A stretch of DNA of 5,891 nt, taken from the NCBI GenBank assembly GCA_937975735.1, contig CALJUI010000475.1, positions 1-5,891 on the forward strand. Direction: 5' to 3'. The notes below the pieces were generated by a model that saw only the letters and a program-made list of their open reading frames with translations, did not search any database and was not told the origin of the DNA. Shown here piece after piece: positions 1 to 5,891 of the stretch; within the stretch, counting starts at the first letter, position 1; each line of letters begins with the position of its first letter. The translations under genes and the position numbers were made by a program. The DNA comes from an uncultured Rubrivivax sp. GTDB taxonomy: Bacteria; Pseudomonadota; Gammaproteobacteria; Burkholderiales; Burkholderiaceae_C.

Positions 1-1
1 G

Positions 2-1435
2 CATGAGCTGGCCGACGTCGGCTGGGACAACCCGCAGATCGCGCTGCTGTGGCGCTACAACCAGCACTACTTCGACGACCTGAACGCGATGGACGCGCCT
101 ACGCGCCTCGACTGGCAGCGCGCGCTCGTGCAGCGCTGGTGCGACGACAACCCGCCAGGGCGCGGCACCGCCTGGGCGCCCTACCCGACCAGCCTGCGCA
201 TCGTCAACTGGGTCAAGTGGTTCCTCGCCGGCGAAACGCCGGCGCCGGCTTGGCGGCACAGCCTGGCGGTGCAGGCGCGCTGGCTGACCCGGCGGCTCGA
301 GTGGCATCTGCTCGGCAACCACCTCTTCGCCAACGCGAAGGCGCTGGTCTTCGCCGGCCTGCTGTTCGACGGCGACGAGGCCGAGGCCTGGTTGGCGACC
401 GGCCTGCGCATCCTCGACCGCGAACTGCCGGAGCAATTCCTCGCCGACGGTGGCCACTTCGAGCGCAGCCCGATGTACCACGCGCTGGCGCTGGAGGACC
501 TGCTCGACCTGCTGAACCTGATCGAGGCACGCGCGCCGGCGACCTCGCCGCTGCGTCGCGTCGATGACGAGTTGCGGCGCTGCGCCAGTGGGATGCTGCA
601 CTGGCAGCGCTGCCTGCGCCACCCCGGGGGCGCGCTGGCGCGCTTCAACGACGGCGCCGAAGGCATCGCACCGACCACCGATGCCCTGGAGCGGTACGCC
701 ACCGCGTTGGGCGTGCATGCACCGCCGGGCGCCGCCACGACCCATCTGGCGGCGAGCGGCTATGTGCGCGCCACGCGCGGCACCGCCACGGCCTTCATCG
801 ACGTCGCCCCGGTCGGCCCCGACTACCTGCCCGGTCATGCCCATGCCGACACGCTGTGCTTCGAGCTGTCGGTCGGCGGGCGCGAACTGATTGTCAACCG
901 CGGCACCTCGGTCTACGGCAGCGGCCCGCGCCGGACCTGGGAACGCGGCACCGCCGCGCACAGCACGGTGCAGATCGGCGACATCGATTCGTCCTAGGTC
1001 TGGTCGGGTTTCCGCGTCGGTCGCCGCGCACGGCCGGGGCCGGTGCGGTTCGACGACAGCGGTGCACAGGTCGTCGTCGAGGGCTCGCACGACGGCTATG
1101 CGCACCTCGCCGGCGCGCCGCGTCATCATCGCCGCTGGCGGCTCGATGCCGGCGCGCTCGAGGTCGACGACCGGATCGAGCCGTCGTTGCCGGGGCCGGC
1201 GACGGCACGCCTGCACTTCGCGCCGGGGCTCGAGCTCGCACCTGACGGCGGGCGCGGGTGGCGGCTGAACGAAGGCGGCACCGAGCGCGCTCGCCTGGAC
1301 ATCCTGGCCGGCGGCACCGCCGCGCCGACGACGACGCAGCATGCGCTTCGCTTCGGTGAACGCGTCGACGCCACGACGCTGGAGCTCGAGCTCGCCGACG
1401 GTCGCGCCGCCGTCCGCATCACCTGGCCAGCCTGA
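2..1435 (+). pseudogene. Heparinase II/III-family polysaccharide lyase, 5'-truncated by window edge, interrupted by an in-frame amber codon
   Basis: The frame is open from base 2 (start codon lies upstream) and encodes 331 residues to a TAG at 995-997. The same frame then runs 145 more codons to TGA at 1433-1435. The N-terminal part carries WRYNQHYFDDLNA and an alpha-helical stretch typical of the toroid domain of heparinase II/III-like proteins. The lyase core follows, with FNDGAEG, GHAHADTLCFEL (about 833-868) and AAHSTVQIGD (about 953-982); the histidines at 836-838, 842-844 and 959-961 sit in the conserved blocks. After the stop, VWSGFRVGRRARP and a beta-sandwich tail ending in VRITWPA continue the family pattern. 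Such enzymes cleave uronic-acid-containing polysaccharides by beta-elimination, usually after export. The family normally has Glu where the amber lies (SSEVW-type), so GAG to TAG explains it. It is a recent pseudogene, a sequencing error, or less likely a readthrough gene. If translation ends at 995, the C-terminal beta domain is lost. Family call is secure; substrate is unknown. Confidence 0.88.
995..997 (+). other. In-frame amber codon splitting the heparinase II/III gene
   Basis: The codons read GAT TCG TCC TAG GTC TGG TCG. The sequence on both sides stays in one frame and matches the family without any gap, so one base substitution (probably G to T in GAG) accounts for it. No frameshift is needed. 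I see no recoding element that would support programmed readthrough. Confidence 0.9.
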
Positions 1436-1442
1436 TCACGCC

Positions 1443-2675
1443 ATGCACATCCTCTTCCTCAGCGACAACTTCCCGCCCGAGGTCAACGCGCCGGCCAGCC
1501 GCACGCACGAGCACTGCCGGCAGTGGGTCGCCGCCGGCGCACGGGTCACCGTGATCACCTGCGCACCGAACTTCCCGACCGGCCGGGTCTTCGCCGGCTA
1601 CCGCAACCGCCTGTGGCAGCAGGAGACGATCGATGGCATCCGCGTGATCCGCGTCTGGAGCTACATCACCGCCAACGAGGGCTTCGCGAAGCGCGTCGCA
1701 GACTATTGCAGCTACATGCTGACGGCCTTCCTGGCCAGCCTGTTCGTGCGCCGCGTCGACATCGTCGTCGGCACCTCGCCGCAGTTCTTCACCGCAGTGG
1801 CGGCCTGGGCTGTCGGCGCGCTCAAGCGCGTGCCCTTCGTCTTCGAGCTGCGCGACCTGTGGCCGGAGTCGATCAAGGCGGTCGGCGCGATGGATGACTC
1901 GGCGGCGATCCGCTGGCTCGAGAGGCTCGAGCTCTTCCTCTACCGACGCGCCGCGCGCGTCGTCTCGGTGACGCACGCCTTCCGCGATGCCCTGATCGCG
2001 CGGGGCATCGACGGCGCCAAGATCGACGTTATCACCAATGGCGTCGACATCCACCGCTTCGCGCCCCGCCCGAAGGACCGGGCGCTGCAGGCCGAGCTCG
2101 GGCTCGAAGGCTGCTTCGTCGCCGGTTACGTCGGCACGCACGGCATGGCCCATGCGCTCGAGACCCTGCTGCAGGCGATGGCGCAGCTGCAGTCGAGGCC
2201 CGAGGGGCAGGACATCCGCCTGATGCTGCTCGGCGACGGCGCGCGGAAGGCGGCGCTGCGCGACGAGGCCGTGCGCCTGGGCCTGGCGAACGTGCGCTTC
2301 GTCGACACCGTGCCCAAGGACGAGGTGGCGCGCTACTGGTCGCTGCTCGACGTCTCGGTGATCCATCTGCGGCGCACCGAGCTGTTCACCACCGTGATTC
2401 CGAGCAAGCTGTTCGAGTGCATGGGCATGGGCATCCCGGTGCTGCATGGCGTGGCTGGGGAGTCGGCGCGCATCGTCGAGCGCGAAGGTGTCGGCCTCGT
2501 CTTCGAGCCCGAGAACGTGCAGGCGCTGGTCGACGGCCTGCTGCGGCTGCGCGACGACGCGGCGCTCCGCGCGCAGCTGCGCGAGGCGGGGCTTCGGGCG
2601 GCCCGACGCTACGACCGCCAGGCTCTGGCGGGCGACATGCTGCAGGCCCTGAACGCCACGGCCCGCAGGCGCTGA
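1443..2675 (+). CDS. Family-4 glycosyltransferase, WbuB-like (surface polysaccharide biosynthesis)
   Basis: A 410-residue GT4 enzyme with the GT-B fold, expected at the cytoplasmic face of the inner membrane. It would transfer one sugar from a nucleotide donor to a lipid-linked polysaccharide repeat unit. The N-terminal acceptor domain opens with MHILFLSDNFPPE and contains the WbuB-type block FELRDLWPES (residues 134-143). The linker TNGVD begins at residue 198. The C-terminal donor domain has YVGTHG (from 229), LLGDG, IPSKLFE (319-325) and GES...EREG (about 339-348), the usual nucleotide-sugar pocket region. The ATG at 1443 is chosen because it begins exactly at the family's first beta strand. 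The in-frame ATG at 1341 would add 34 unlike residues and overlap the lyase gene. The gene starts 7 nt after the lyase stop with no clear Shine-Dalgarno, so it is probably in the same operon and perhaps translationally coupled. WbuB itself is linked to N-acetyl-fucosamine transfer, but donor and acceptor cannot be read from sequence here. Confidence 0.9.
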   Translation: MHILFLSDNFPPEVNAPASRTHEHCRQWVAAGARVTVITCAPNFPTGRVFAGYRNRLWQQETIDGIRVIRVWSYITANEGFAKRVADYCSYMLTAFLASLFVRRVDIVVGTSPQFFTAVAAWAVGALKRVPFVFELRDLWPESIKAVGAMDDSAAIRWLERLELFLYRRAARVVSVTHAFRDALIARGIDGAKIDVITNGVDIHRFAPRPKDRALQAELGLEGCFVAGYVGTHGMAHALETLLQAMAQLQSRPEGQDIRLMLLGDGARKAALRDEAVRLGLANVRFVDTVPKDEVARYWSLLDVSVIHLRRTELFTTVIPSKLFECMGMGIPVLHGVAGESARIVEREGVGLVFEPENVQALVDGLLRLRDDAALRAQLREAGLRAARRYDRQALAGDMLQALNATARRR

Positions 2676-2721
2676 TCGCGCGCCGACGTCACGCACCAAA
2701 CGTCGATCAGGGACCCGCGCA

Positions 2722-2740
2722 GGCCGCTTTTCCAGCGGTC
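2722..2740 (+). terminator. Possible weak stem-loop after the glycosyltransferase gene
   Basis: GGCCGCT (2722-2728) pairs with AGCGGTC (2734-2740) over seven positions, one of them G-U, around a five-base loop (TTTCC). It lies 47 nt past the GT stop, but no T-run follows (ATGACTTC comes next). An intrinsic terminator is therefore only a weak possibility and chance pairing is likely in such GC-rich DNA. Confidence 0.2.
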
Positions 2741-2827
2741 ATGACTTCACCCGCGTCGCAGACTGCCGGTGCGCCGCCGACCCGTCCCGAGGACGAGGCT
2801 CCCGCCCTGAAAGGTCGAGGCGCTCTC

Positions 2828-2833
2828 GGAGGA
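2828..2833 (+). promoter_or_regulatory. Strong Shine-Dalgarno site for the kelch lipoprotein gene
   Basis: GGAGGA lies 8 nt before the ATG at 2842. It fixes that start codon, which matters because the n-region of the signal peptide is unusually long. It is the only strong ribosome binding site in the window; the glycosyltransferase and UDP-glucose dehydrogenase genes lack one. Confidence 0.8.
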
Positions 2834-2841
2834 TCGACAGC

Positions 2842-4179
2842 ATGTCCACGACCGCGGCCGGCACCGAAGGCCGGCTCGCCAACCGACGGCGCCGGTTCGC
2901 CGCGTACTGGGTCGCCGTGCTGGCGTTGGCCGTGACGGCCTGCGGCGGCACCGATCCATCGAGGCGAGACGAAACGCCCCAGGTCGTCGCCCCGTCGCCT
3001 CCGACCTTGGTCGCAGCCCGCGAACGCCACTGCGGCGAGGCGGTACTGCACGACAACGGGACCGTGCTGTACCTCACCGTCGCGCCGGACTGCGATCCGC
3101 CGCCACCGCTGACGATACGTGTGGATGTCGCCGACGCCAACGGGCTGGCGCAGCGCGAATGGACGCTGCCCGGATTCGACCTCGATGTCGACATCGAGAT
3201 CTCGCCGGGACGCTTTCGTCGGGTCTCGGTGCACCGGCGTGCCAGCTGGCGGGCGATCCAGCGTGCCGAGTCCTGGGGCTGGCGAGATGGCGCCGGCCTG
3301 CTCGCCAAGGACGGCGGCCTCTACCTGATCGGCGGCTGGAGCAGCGACACCGGTCTCAGCAGCGAGGTCTGGTTCTCGCGCGACCTCGTCCACTGGTCCC
3401 TGCTGAATCCGGGCGCGCCCTGGGCCGGCCGTCATGGCGCTGGCTGGGTCGTGCACCGCGACCGGCTCTGGGTCGTCGGCGGTGACCTTCACGACGACGT
3501 CTGGTCGTCCAGCGACGGGGTGGCCTGGACTCGCGAGAGCGGCAGCGCCGAATTCGGCGGCCGCTACAGCGTGATGGCCGCCTCGCTCGACGACAGGCTG
3601 CTCGTCTTCGGCGGCCAGACCTGGGGGCCGACTCCCGACTGCGCCTTCGCACCCGAGTGCTACGCGATCGGCTTCAGCGACAGCTGGGCCAGCGACGACG
3701 GTCGCCTTTGGCAGCAAGTGCAAACTGCCGCGCCCTGGGCCGGGCGCGGGCTGATCCACGGCAGCATGGTCTTCCGGCAGCGTCTCTACCTCGTCGGCGG
3801 AGGACTCAAGCTCGCGATGCCCGGTCATCAGCTGTCTGAGACCGTCGCCGAGCATCGCGACGTCTGGTCTTCCGCCGACGGTGTCGCCTGGCGCAAGGAA
3901 TCCGACGACGCCGGCTTTTCGGCACGCACCCACATCAGCGTGCTGGCCACGGCCAGCGGCTGCTACGTGGCCGGCGGTTCGGTCGGCACCCAGCTGAACA
4001 CCACCGCCGAGGTCTACTTCGCGCCTGACTGCATCCGCTACCGCCTACTGCCTGGCCGCCCGGAAATCGGGGTTCGGCATGCGGCCTCACTGGTCGAGTA
4101 CAACGGCACCATCGTCATGCTCGGCGGGCATCGCGACACCGCGGGCACCACCATCTGGCAGTACTTCCCGGCGAACTGA
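2842..4179 (+). CDS. Lipoprotein with a six-bladed kelch-type beta-propeller, function unknown
   Basis: 445 residues. A long basic n-region (RRRRF at 15-19) and a hydrophobic stretch lead to the lipobox VTAC, so Cys34 should be lipidated by the Lgt/Lsp route. Gly at +2 gives no inner-membrane retention signal, so the outer membrane is likely. Residues about 60-130 form a beta-rich region I do not recognise. Six kelch-like GG doublets follow at residues 164, 213, 257, 319, 378 and 428, each after a hydrophobic strand (LYLIGG, LWVVGG, LLVFGG, LYLVGG, CYVAGG, IVMLGG). Five blades also carry an aromatic pair exactly eight residues apart (177/185, 221/229, 282/290, 342/350, and Tyr392/Tyr400) in a [DE]xW..S.DG..W pattern. 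The sixth has only Trp439, and Trp136 before blade 1 could supply its partner and close the ring. No catalytic residues can be assigned. The neighbours suggest a role in polysaccharide export, binding or modification, but that is inference. Cysteines at the CAFAPEC loop and elsewhere may form disulfides. Propeller and lipoprotein calls are strong; function is open. Confidence 0.85.
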   Translation: MSTTAAGTEGRLANRRRRFAAYWVAVLALAVTACGGTDPSRRDETPQVVAPSPPTLVAARERHCGEAVLHDNGTVLYLTVAPDCDPPPPLTIRVDVADANGLAQREWTLPGFDLDVDIEISPGRFRRVSVHRRASWRAIQRAESWGWRDGAGLLAKDGGLYLIGGWSSDTGLSSEVWFSRDLVHWSLLNPGAPWAGRHGAGWVVHRDRLWVVGGDLHDDVWSSSDGVAWTRESGSAEFGGRYSVMAASLDDRLLVFGGQTWGPTPDCAFAPECYAIGFSDSWASDDGRLWQQVQTAAPWAGRGLIHGSMVFRQRLYLVGGGLKLAMPGHQLSETVAEHRDVWSSADGVAWRKESDDAGFSARTHISVLATASGCYVAGGSVGTQLNTTAEVYFAPDCIRYRLLPGRPEIGVRHAASLVEYNGTIVMLGGHRDTAGTTIWQYFPAN

Positions 4180-4254
4180 CGCCGCCGGCAGGCTAGACTT
4201 CAGGCCACGCGTCTTCCCCGCCGCGGCCCCCGGCCGCCGCTCGCTAGCATCCCC
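4180..4254 (+). promoter_or_regulatory. Spacer upstream of UDP-glucose dehydrogenase with -10-like elements
   Basis: Two -10-like hexamers, each matching TATAAT at four of six positions, lie here: TAGACT (4194-4199) and TAGCAT (4245-4250). Neither has a recognisable -35 box at 16-18 nt. The second ends only 4 nt before the ATG at 4255, so a transcript from it would be leaderless or nearly so. No Shine-Dalgarno precedes that ATG, which fits but does not prove this. Both hexamers overlap a CTAG tetranucleotide, which is otherwise almost absent from the window. Confidence 0.3.
4223..4237 (+). terminator. Perfect GC stem-loop between kelch lipoprotein and UDP-glucose dehydrogenase genes
   Basis: GCGGCC (4223-4228) pairs perfectly with GGCCGC (4232-4237) around a CCC loop. 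It lies 43 nt past the lipoprotein stop and 17 nt before the next ATG. There is no following T-run, so it is not a canonical intrinsic terminator. It could act as a mRNA 3'-end stabiliser or affect entry into the downstream gene, or be chance in GC-rich DNA. Confidence 0.25.
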
Positions 4255-5577
4255 ATGAAAGTCACTGTCATTGGCACCGGCTATGTCGGTCTCGTCACCG
4301 GCGCATGCCTGGCCGAAGTCGGCAACCATGTCCTCTGCCTGGACATCGACGCCGGCAAGATCGACGGCCTGAAACAGGGCCGCATCCCGATCCACGAACC
4401 CGGCCTGGAGGCCATCGTTCACCGCAATGCCGCAGCGGGGCGACTGGAGTTCACGACCGATGTGGGCAAGGCCGTCGGCCACGGCACGCTGCAGTTCATC
4501 GGTGTCGGCACGCCGCCGGACGAGGACGGCTCGGCCGACATGCAGTACGTGCTGGCGGCGGCGGCCGACATCGGCCGCCACATGACCGACTACAAGGTCA
4601 TCGTCGACAAGAGCACTGTGCCGGTCGGCACCGCGGAGCGCGTGCGCGACACCGTGCGCGCGGCGCTGAAGGCGCGCGGACTCGCGCTCGAGTTTGCCGT
4701 CGTCTCGAACCCCGAGTTCCTGAAGGAAGGCGCCGCCATCGAGGACTGCATGCGCCCAGACCGCATCATCGTCGGCGCGGACGACGAACGCGCGATCCTG
4801 CTGATGCGCGCGATCTACCAGCCCTTCATGCGCCAGTCCGACCGGCTGCAGTTGATGGACCCGCGCAGCGCCGAACTGACCAAGTACGCCGCGAATGCCA
4901 TGCTGGCCACGCGCATCAGCTTCATGAACGAGCTCGCGCGCCTGGCGGAGCGGGTCGGTGCAGACATCGAGCTGGTACGCCGCGGGATCGGGTCCGACCC
5001 GCGCATCGGCTCGCACTTCCTCTACGCCGGCACCGGCTACGGTGGCAGTTGCTTCCCGAAGGATGTCAAGGCGCTGATCCACGCCGGGCGCGAACAAGGC
5101 GTCGAGCTTCAGGTGCTGGCCGCCGTCGAAGCGGCTAACGAGCGACAGAAGACGGTGCTCGTCGACAAGGTGGTGGCGCGTTTCGGTGAGTCGCTGGTCG
5201 GCCGCAGCTTCGCCATCTGGGGGCTGGCCTTCAAGCCCAACACCGACGACATGCGCGAGGCGCCCAGTCTGGCGATCGTGCGGGCGCTCGCGCGCCGCGG
5301 CGCGGTCATCCGGGCGTACGACCCGGTCGCCACGTCCGAGGCGAAGCGAGCGTTGGCGGGAACTCCCGGACTGCACTTCGCCTCGAGCGCCGCCGACGCG
5401 CTGGCCGATGCCGATGCCCTCCTGCTCGTCACCGAGTGGAAGGAATTCCGATCGCCAGACACCGATCTGTTGAAGCGAGCGCTGAAGCAGCCGGTGGTCT
5501 TCGACGGTCGCAACCAGTGGGATCCGGAACTGATGCGGTCGATGGGGATCGAGTACGAAGGCGTCGGCAGGCGCTGA
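4255..5577 (+). CDS. ugd: UDP-glucose 6-dehydrogenase
   Basis: A 440-residue cytosolic enzyme, normal length for the family. It oxidises UDP-glucose twice with NAD+ to UDP-glucuronate, a precursor for acidic capsule, exopolysaccharide or lipopolysaccharide sugars. The N-terminal Rossmann domain starts with VIGTGYVGLVTGACLAEVG (G7, G9, G12) and has an acidic residue at the end of strand 2 (Asp30) for NAD ribose. KSTVPVGT begins at Lys119. NPEFLKEG (152-159) supplies Glu154 and Lys157. Lys210 and Asn214 lie in the LTKYAANA helix. The catalytic cysteine is Cys266 in GYGGSCFPKD, and the C-terminal UDP-binding domain has GLAFKPNTDD with Lys327. All expected active-site residues are present, so it should be active. 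UDP-glucose is preferred over GDP-mannose or UDP-ManNAc as substrate because the IPIHEPGLE block and overall pattern match Ugd. The start is supported by the Rossmann strand at residue 2. There is no Shine-Dalgarno. It stops 6 nt from the convergent epimerase gene. Confidence 0.95.
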   Translation: MKVTVIGTGYVGLVTGACLAEVGNHVLCLDIDAGKIDGLKQGRIPIHEPGLEAIVHRNAAAGRLEFTTDVGKAVGHGTLQFIGVGTPPDEDGSADMQYVLAAAADIGRHMTDYKVIVDKSTVPVGTAERVRDTVRAALKARGLALEFAVVSNPEFLKEGAAIEDCMRPDRIIVGADDERAILLMRAIYQPFMRQSDRLQLMDPRSAELTKYAANAMLATRISFMNELARLAERVGADIELVRRGIGSDPRIGSHFLYAGTGYGGSCFPKDVKALIHAGREQGVELQVLAAVEAANERQKTVLVDKVVARFGESLVGRSFAIWGLAFKPNTDDMREAPSLAIVRALARRGAVIRAYDPVATSEAKRALAGTPGLHFASSAADALADADALLLVTEWKEFRSPDTDLLKRALKQPVVFDGRNQWDPELMRSMGIEYEGVGRR

Positions 5578-5585
5578 CCAGCGTC
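5570..5585. terminator. Small stem-loop at the convergent gene junction
   Basis: GGCGCT (5570-5575) can pair with AGCGTC (5580-5585), with one G-U pair, around GACC. It overlaps the stop codons of both convergent genes. It is short and has no T-run on either strand, so a bidirectional terminator role is only a weak suggestion. Confidence 0.15.
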
Positions 5586-5891
5586 AAGAGCCAGCGGGGC
5601 GATACTCGTCGACCCAGGTACGCAGGAGCTGCTGGACTTGCCGGTCAGGGACCGGGGACGAGGTGGCCACGAGGCTCACCCGTTCGATGATGTCCTCGTG
5701 GGCCGAGGCCAGCACCGCCAGCCGCAGCGCCGGCACCGGCGTCGGCAGCGTGCGGTCGTCATCGGCCAGCAACTCCTCGTACAGCTTCTCCCCCGCCCGC
5801 ATCGCGGTGAACTCAATGCCGATCTCGCCATGGGCATGCCCGGGCAGCCGGATCAGCTGCCGAGCCAGGTCGACGAGCCTCACCGGCTCGC
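5584..5891 (-). CDS. Nucleotide-sugar epimerase/dehydratase, CapD/WbpM/FlaA1 type, C-terminal fragment
   Basis: Only the last 101 residues are in the window; the gene continues past the right edge. On the minus strand it reads EPVRLVDLARQLIRL, then IEFTAMRAGEKLYEELLADDDRTLPTP, and ends at a TGA at 5586-5584. This is the characteristic C-terminus of membrane-linked polysaccharide biosynthesis SDR enzymes such as CapD, WbpM and FlaA1/PglF. In these the GEPVRIVDLAR and RPGEKLYEEL blocks follow the NAD-binding Rossmann domain. Family members act on UDP-GlcNAc as C4/C6 dehydratases or C5 epimerases, giving precursors for FucNAc, QuiNAc or bacillosamine-type sugars. The substrate here cannot be set from the fragment. 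The GTG at 5883-5881 is an internal valine, not the start, because conserved Glu-Pro codons lie before it. It is convergent with ugd, with 6 nt between them, and so belongs to a separate transcript of the same sugar cluster. Confidence 0.88.
   Translation of the reverse strand, partial: EPVRLVDLARQLIRLPGHAHGEIGIEFTAMRAGEKLYEELLADDDRTLPTPVPALRLAVLASAHEDIIERVSLVATSSPVPDRQVQQLLRTWVDEYRPAGS

Larger units (their letters stand above)
2676..2841. other. Spacer between glycosyltransferase and kelch lipoprotein genes
   Basis: These 166 bases hold no gene I can support. They contain one imperfect stem-loop (2722-2740) and, at the right end, the ribosome binding site of the next gene. No convincing -35/-10 pair is visible, though the gap is long enough to hold a promoter for the lipoprotein gene. 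Confidence 0.5.

Noticed and set aside
995..997. Programmed recoding of TAG (for example pyrrolysine)
   Set aside because: No recoding hairpin or special context is seen, the family expects Glu there, and this lyase family is not known for recoding. A simple point mutation or error is far more likely.
989..1042. Frameshift rather than nonsense mutation in the lyase gene
   Set aside because: The frame is the same before and after the TAG and family motifs are continuous, so no insertion or deletion is needed.
1382..1393. GAGCTCGAGCTC palindrome as a regulatory site
   Set aside because: It lies within the coding end of the lyase gene and encodes a plausible Glu-Leu-Glu-Leu strand. Such runs are expected from codon bias.
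1341..1442. Upstream in-frame ATG as the start of the glycosyltransferase
   Set aside because: The extra 34 residues are Ser/Pro/Ala-rich, overlap the conserved end of the lyase gene and precede the natural family N-terminus MHILFLSDNFPPE.
1419..2699. Long minus-strand open frame (426 codons) opposite the glycosyltransferase gene
   Set aside because: It mirrors the GT4 gene almost exactly and its translation is low-complexity, with no recognisable domain. Long antisense frames are expected in DNA this GC-rich.
2741..2935. Small plus-strand gene starting at the ATG at 2741 in the spacer
   Set aside because: It has no ribosome binding site, runs out of frame into the lipoprotein gene and gives a Pro/Ala/Arg-rich sequence typical of non-coding GC-rich frames.
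2707..3933. Long minus-strand open frame (408 codons) opposite the kelch lipoprotein gene
   Set aside because: The plus strand has a lipobox, a strong ribosome binding site and repeat motifs. The antisense product has none and is a GC-driven shadow.
4087..5376. Long minus-strand open frame (429 codons) opposite ugd
   Set aside because: The plus strand encodes a complete Ugd with all catalytic residues. The antisense translation shows no family pattern.

Overview
The window is very GC-rich and densely coding, with short spacers and strong G/C bias at third codon positions. This suits a high-GC proteobacterium. The gene families point loosely to a beta-proteobacterium of the Burkholderiales type, which is an inference because no rRNA or other taxonomic marker is present. 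All recognisable genes belong to surface-polysaccharide (exopolysaccharide or O-antigen) biosynthesis, so this looks like the interior of such a cluster.

Layout: (1) 2-1435, plus strand: a heparinase II/III-family polysaccharide lyase, cut by the left edge and interrupted by one in-frame amber codon at 995-997. Its reading frame continues intact to a normal stop. (2) 1443-2675, plus: a WbuB-like family-4 glycosyltransferase, 7 nt downstream. (3) 2676-2841: a spacer with no convincing gene, ending in a good ribosome binding site. (4) 2842-4179, plus: a lipoprotein with a six-bladed kelch-type beta-propeller, function unknown. (5) 4180-4254: a short spacer with a GC hairpin and -10-like elements. 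(6) 4255-5577, plus: UDP-glucose 6-dehydrogenase. (7) 5584-5891, minus: the C-terminal part of a CapD/WbpM/FlaA1-type nucleotide-sugar epimerase/dehydratase, convergent with the dehydrogenase and running off the right edge.

How they may work together (inference): the dehydrogenase makes UDP-glucuronate and the epimerase/dehydratase makes an amino- or deoxy-sugar nucleotide. The GT4 enzyme adds one sugar to the lipid-linked repeat unit. The lyase, if functional, would cut a uronic-acid-containing polymer in the periplasm or outside. The kelch lipoprotein is probably anchored in the outer membrane and is the least explained member.

The two most notable points are the single amber codon in an otherwise well-preserved lyase gene and the regular, circularly closed repeat pattern of the kelch lipoprotein. 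I found no mobile element, CRISPR array, tRNA, rRNA or clearly novel system.
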